This document shows, in pieces, positions 4,981 through 5,251 of a stretch of DNA of 5,251 nucleotides. The DNA is from Desulfobacteraceae bacterium (GTDB lineage Bacteria > Desulfobacterota > Desulfobacteria > Desulfobacterales > Desulfobacteraceae). A program made the translations under genes and the position numbers. The stretch's first letter is position 1. Every line of letters starts with the position of its first letter. The notes below the pieces were generated by a model that saw only the letters and a list, made by a program, of their open reading frames with translations, ran no database searches and had not been told where the DNA came from. The stretch spans positions 1 to 5,251 of the forward strand of contig JAFLJU010000302.1 in assembly GCA_022712835.1 (NCBI GenBank), in the 5' to 3' direction.

Positions 4981-5251
4981 TGACAGCCTACACAAATAAG
5001 TTTCTGGTGATTGATCTGTCCTGTGAATCCATTGATATTATCCCGGTCCCCGAGGAGCTGAAACAGGCCTATATCGGGGGCAAGGGATTCGGAGCAAAGT
5101 TTCTTTTTGAAAATGTTCTTCCCGGCACAGACCCCCTTGGGCCTGACAATTATCTCATGTTCATGACAGGCCCCCTCACCGGAACCCTGGCCCCGGCCAT
5201 GCGGGGATGCGTGGTCACAAAATCTCCTTTGACCGGTATTTTTTTAGATTC
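4980..5251 (+). CDS. aor: Aldehyde:ferredoxin oxidoreductase, N-terminal part, cut by window edge
   Basis: Enzymes of this family oxidise aldehydes to carboxylic acids at a tungsten bis-pterin cofactor with a nearby [4Fe-4S] cluster, giving electrons to ferredoxin in the cytoplasm. Only 90 residues of an expected 600 or so are visible, so the cluster cysteines and catalytic residues lie outside. The visible part is the AFOR N-terminal domain: NKFLVIDLS (6-14), YIGGKGFGAKFLFENV (31-46), PGTDPLGPDN (48-57), then TGPLTGTLAPAMRG (63-76) and VVTKSPLTG (78-86), which matches the pterin-binding N-domain of AOR. These fit aldehyde-oxidising AORs better than the benzoyl-CoA reductase BamB, as far as memory of the families allows. 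The ATG at 4980-4982 overlaps the ferredoxin TGA by one base, with AAAGGAG 7 nt upstream. Substrate range cannot be read from this fragment. Confidence 0.92.
   Translation, partial: MTAYTNKFLVIDLSCESIDIIPVPEELKQAYIGGKGFGAKFLFENVLPGTDPLGPDNYLMFMTGPLTGTLAPAMRGCVVTKSPLTGIFLD

Noticed and set aside
1..5251. CRISPR array, tRNA/rRNA genes, insertion sequence ends, att sites or new defence system
   Set aside because: No spaced direct repeats, cloverleaf, transposase motif or terminal inverted repeats were seen. The window is almost fully occupied by recognisable transporter and redox genes.
4980..5251. Benzoyl-CoA reductase subunit BamB, with the ferredoxin as BamC
   Set aside because: Not excluded, but the visible motifs (YIGGKGFGAK, TGPLTGTLAP, VVTKSPLTG) match aldehyde-oxidising AOR N-domains better. 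The rest of the protein would be needed.

Overview
The window holds a minus-strand branched-chain-amino-acid-type (LIV/HAAT family) ABC importer operon. It is divergent from a plus-strand pair encoding a four-cluster ferredoxin and a tungsten-type aldehyde:ferredoxin oxidoreductase (AOR). An AOR with its own polyferredoxin, very oxygen-sensitive iron-sulfur chemistry and moderate GC all suggest a strict anaerobe. My best guess is a Desulfobacterota (sulfate-reducer-like) bacterium, inferred from gene content only.

Layout. Positions 1-1016 (minus) are the periplasmic substrate-binding protein, cut by the left window edge at its C-terminus. Positions 1063-2034 and 2039-2911 (minus) are the two permeases LivM and LivH. 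Positions 2926-3630 and 3623-4333 (minus) are the two ATPases LivF and LivG. Transcription runs from about 4380 leftwards, so the order is livG-livF-livH-livM-binding protein. All gaps are short (an overlap, 14 nt, 4 nt and 46 nt), consistent with one transcript. Positions 4334-4518 form a 185-nt divergent control region with two adjacent perfect 13-bp palindromes and a repeated AT-rich element. Positions 4519-4980 (plus) encode the ferredoxin. Its only sensible start is a rare ATC codon behind a perfect AGGAGG. Positions 4980-5251 (plus) are the first 90 residues of AOR, joined to the ferredoxin through a TGATG stop/start overlap and cut by the right edge.

How the genes could work together. 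The importer would bring in an amino acid or related (perhaps aromatic) organic acid. The ferredoxin/AOR pair would oxidise an aldehyde to an acid and pass low-potential electrons through four [4Fe-4S] clusters. Amino-acid breakdown through 2-oxo acids yields aldehydes, so a functional link is reasonable, but it is inferred only from the shared promoter region.

Most notable points: the apparent AUC start codon, which makes automatic callers truncate the ferredoxin and lose its first cluster motif; the degenerate ABC signature in LivG paired with the missing H-loop histidine in LivF; and the palindromes between the divergent units.
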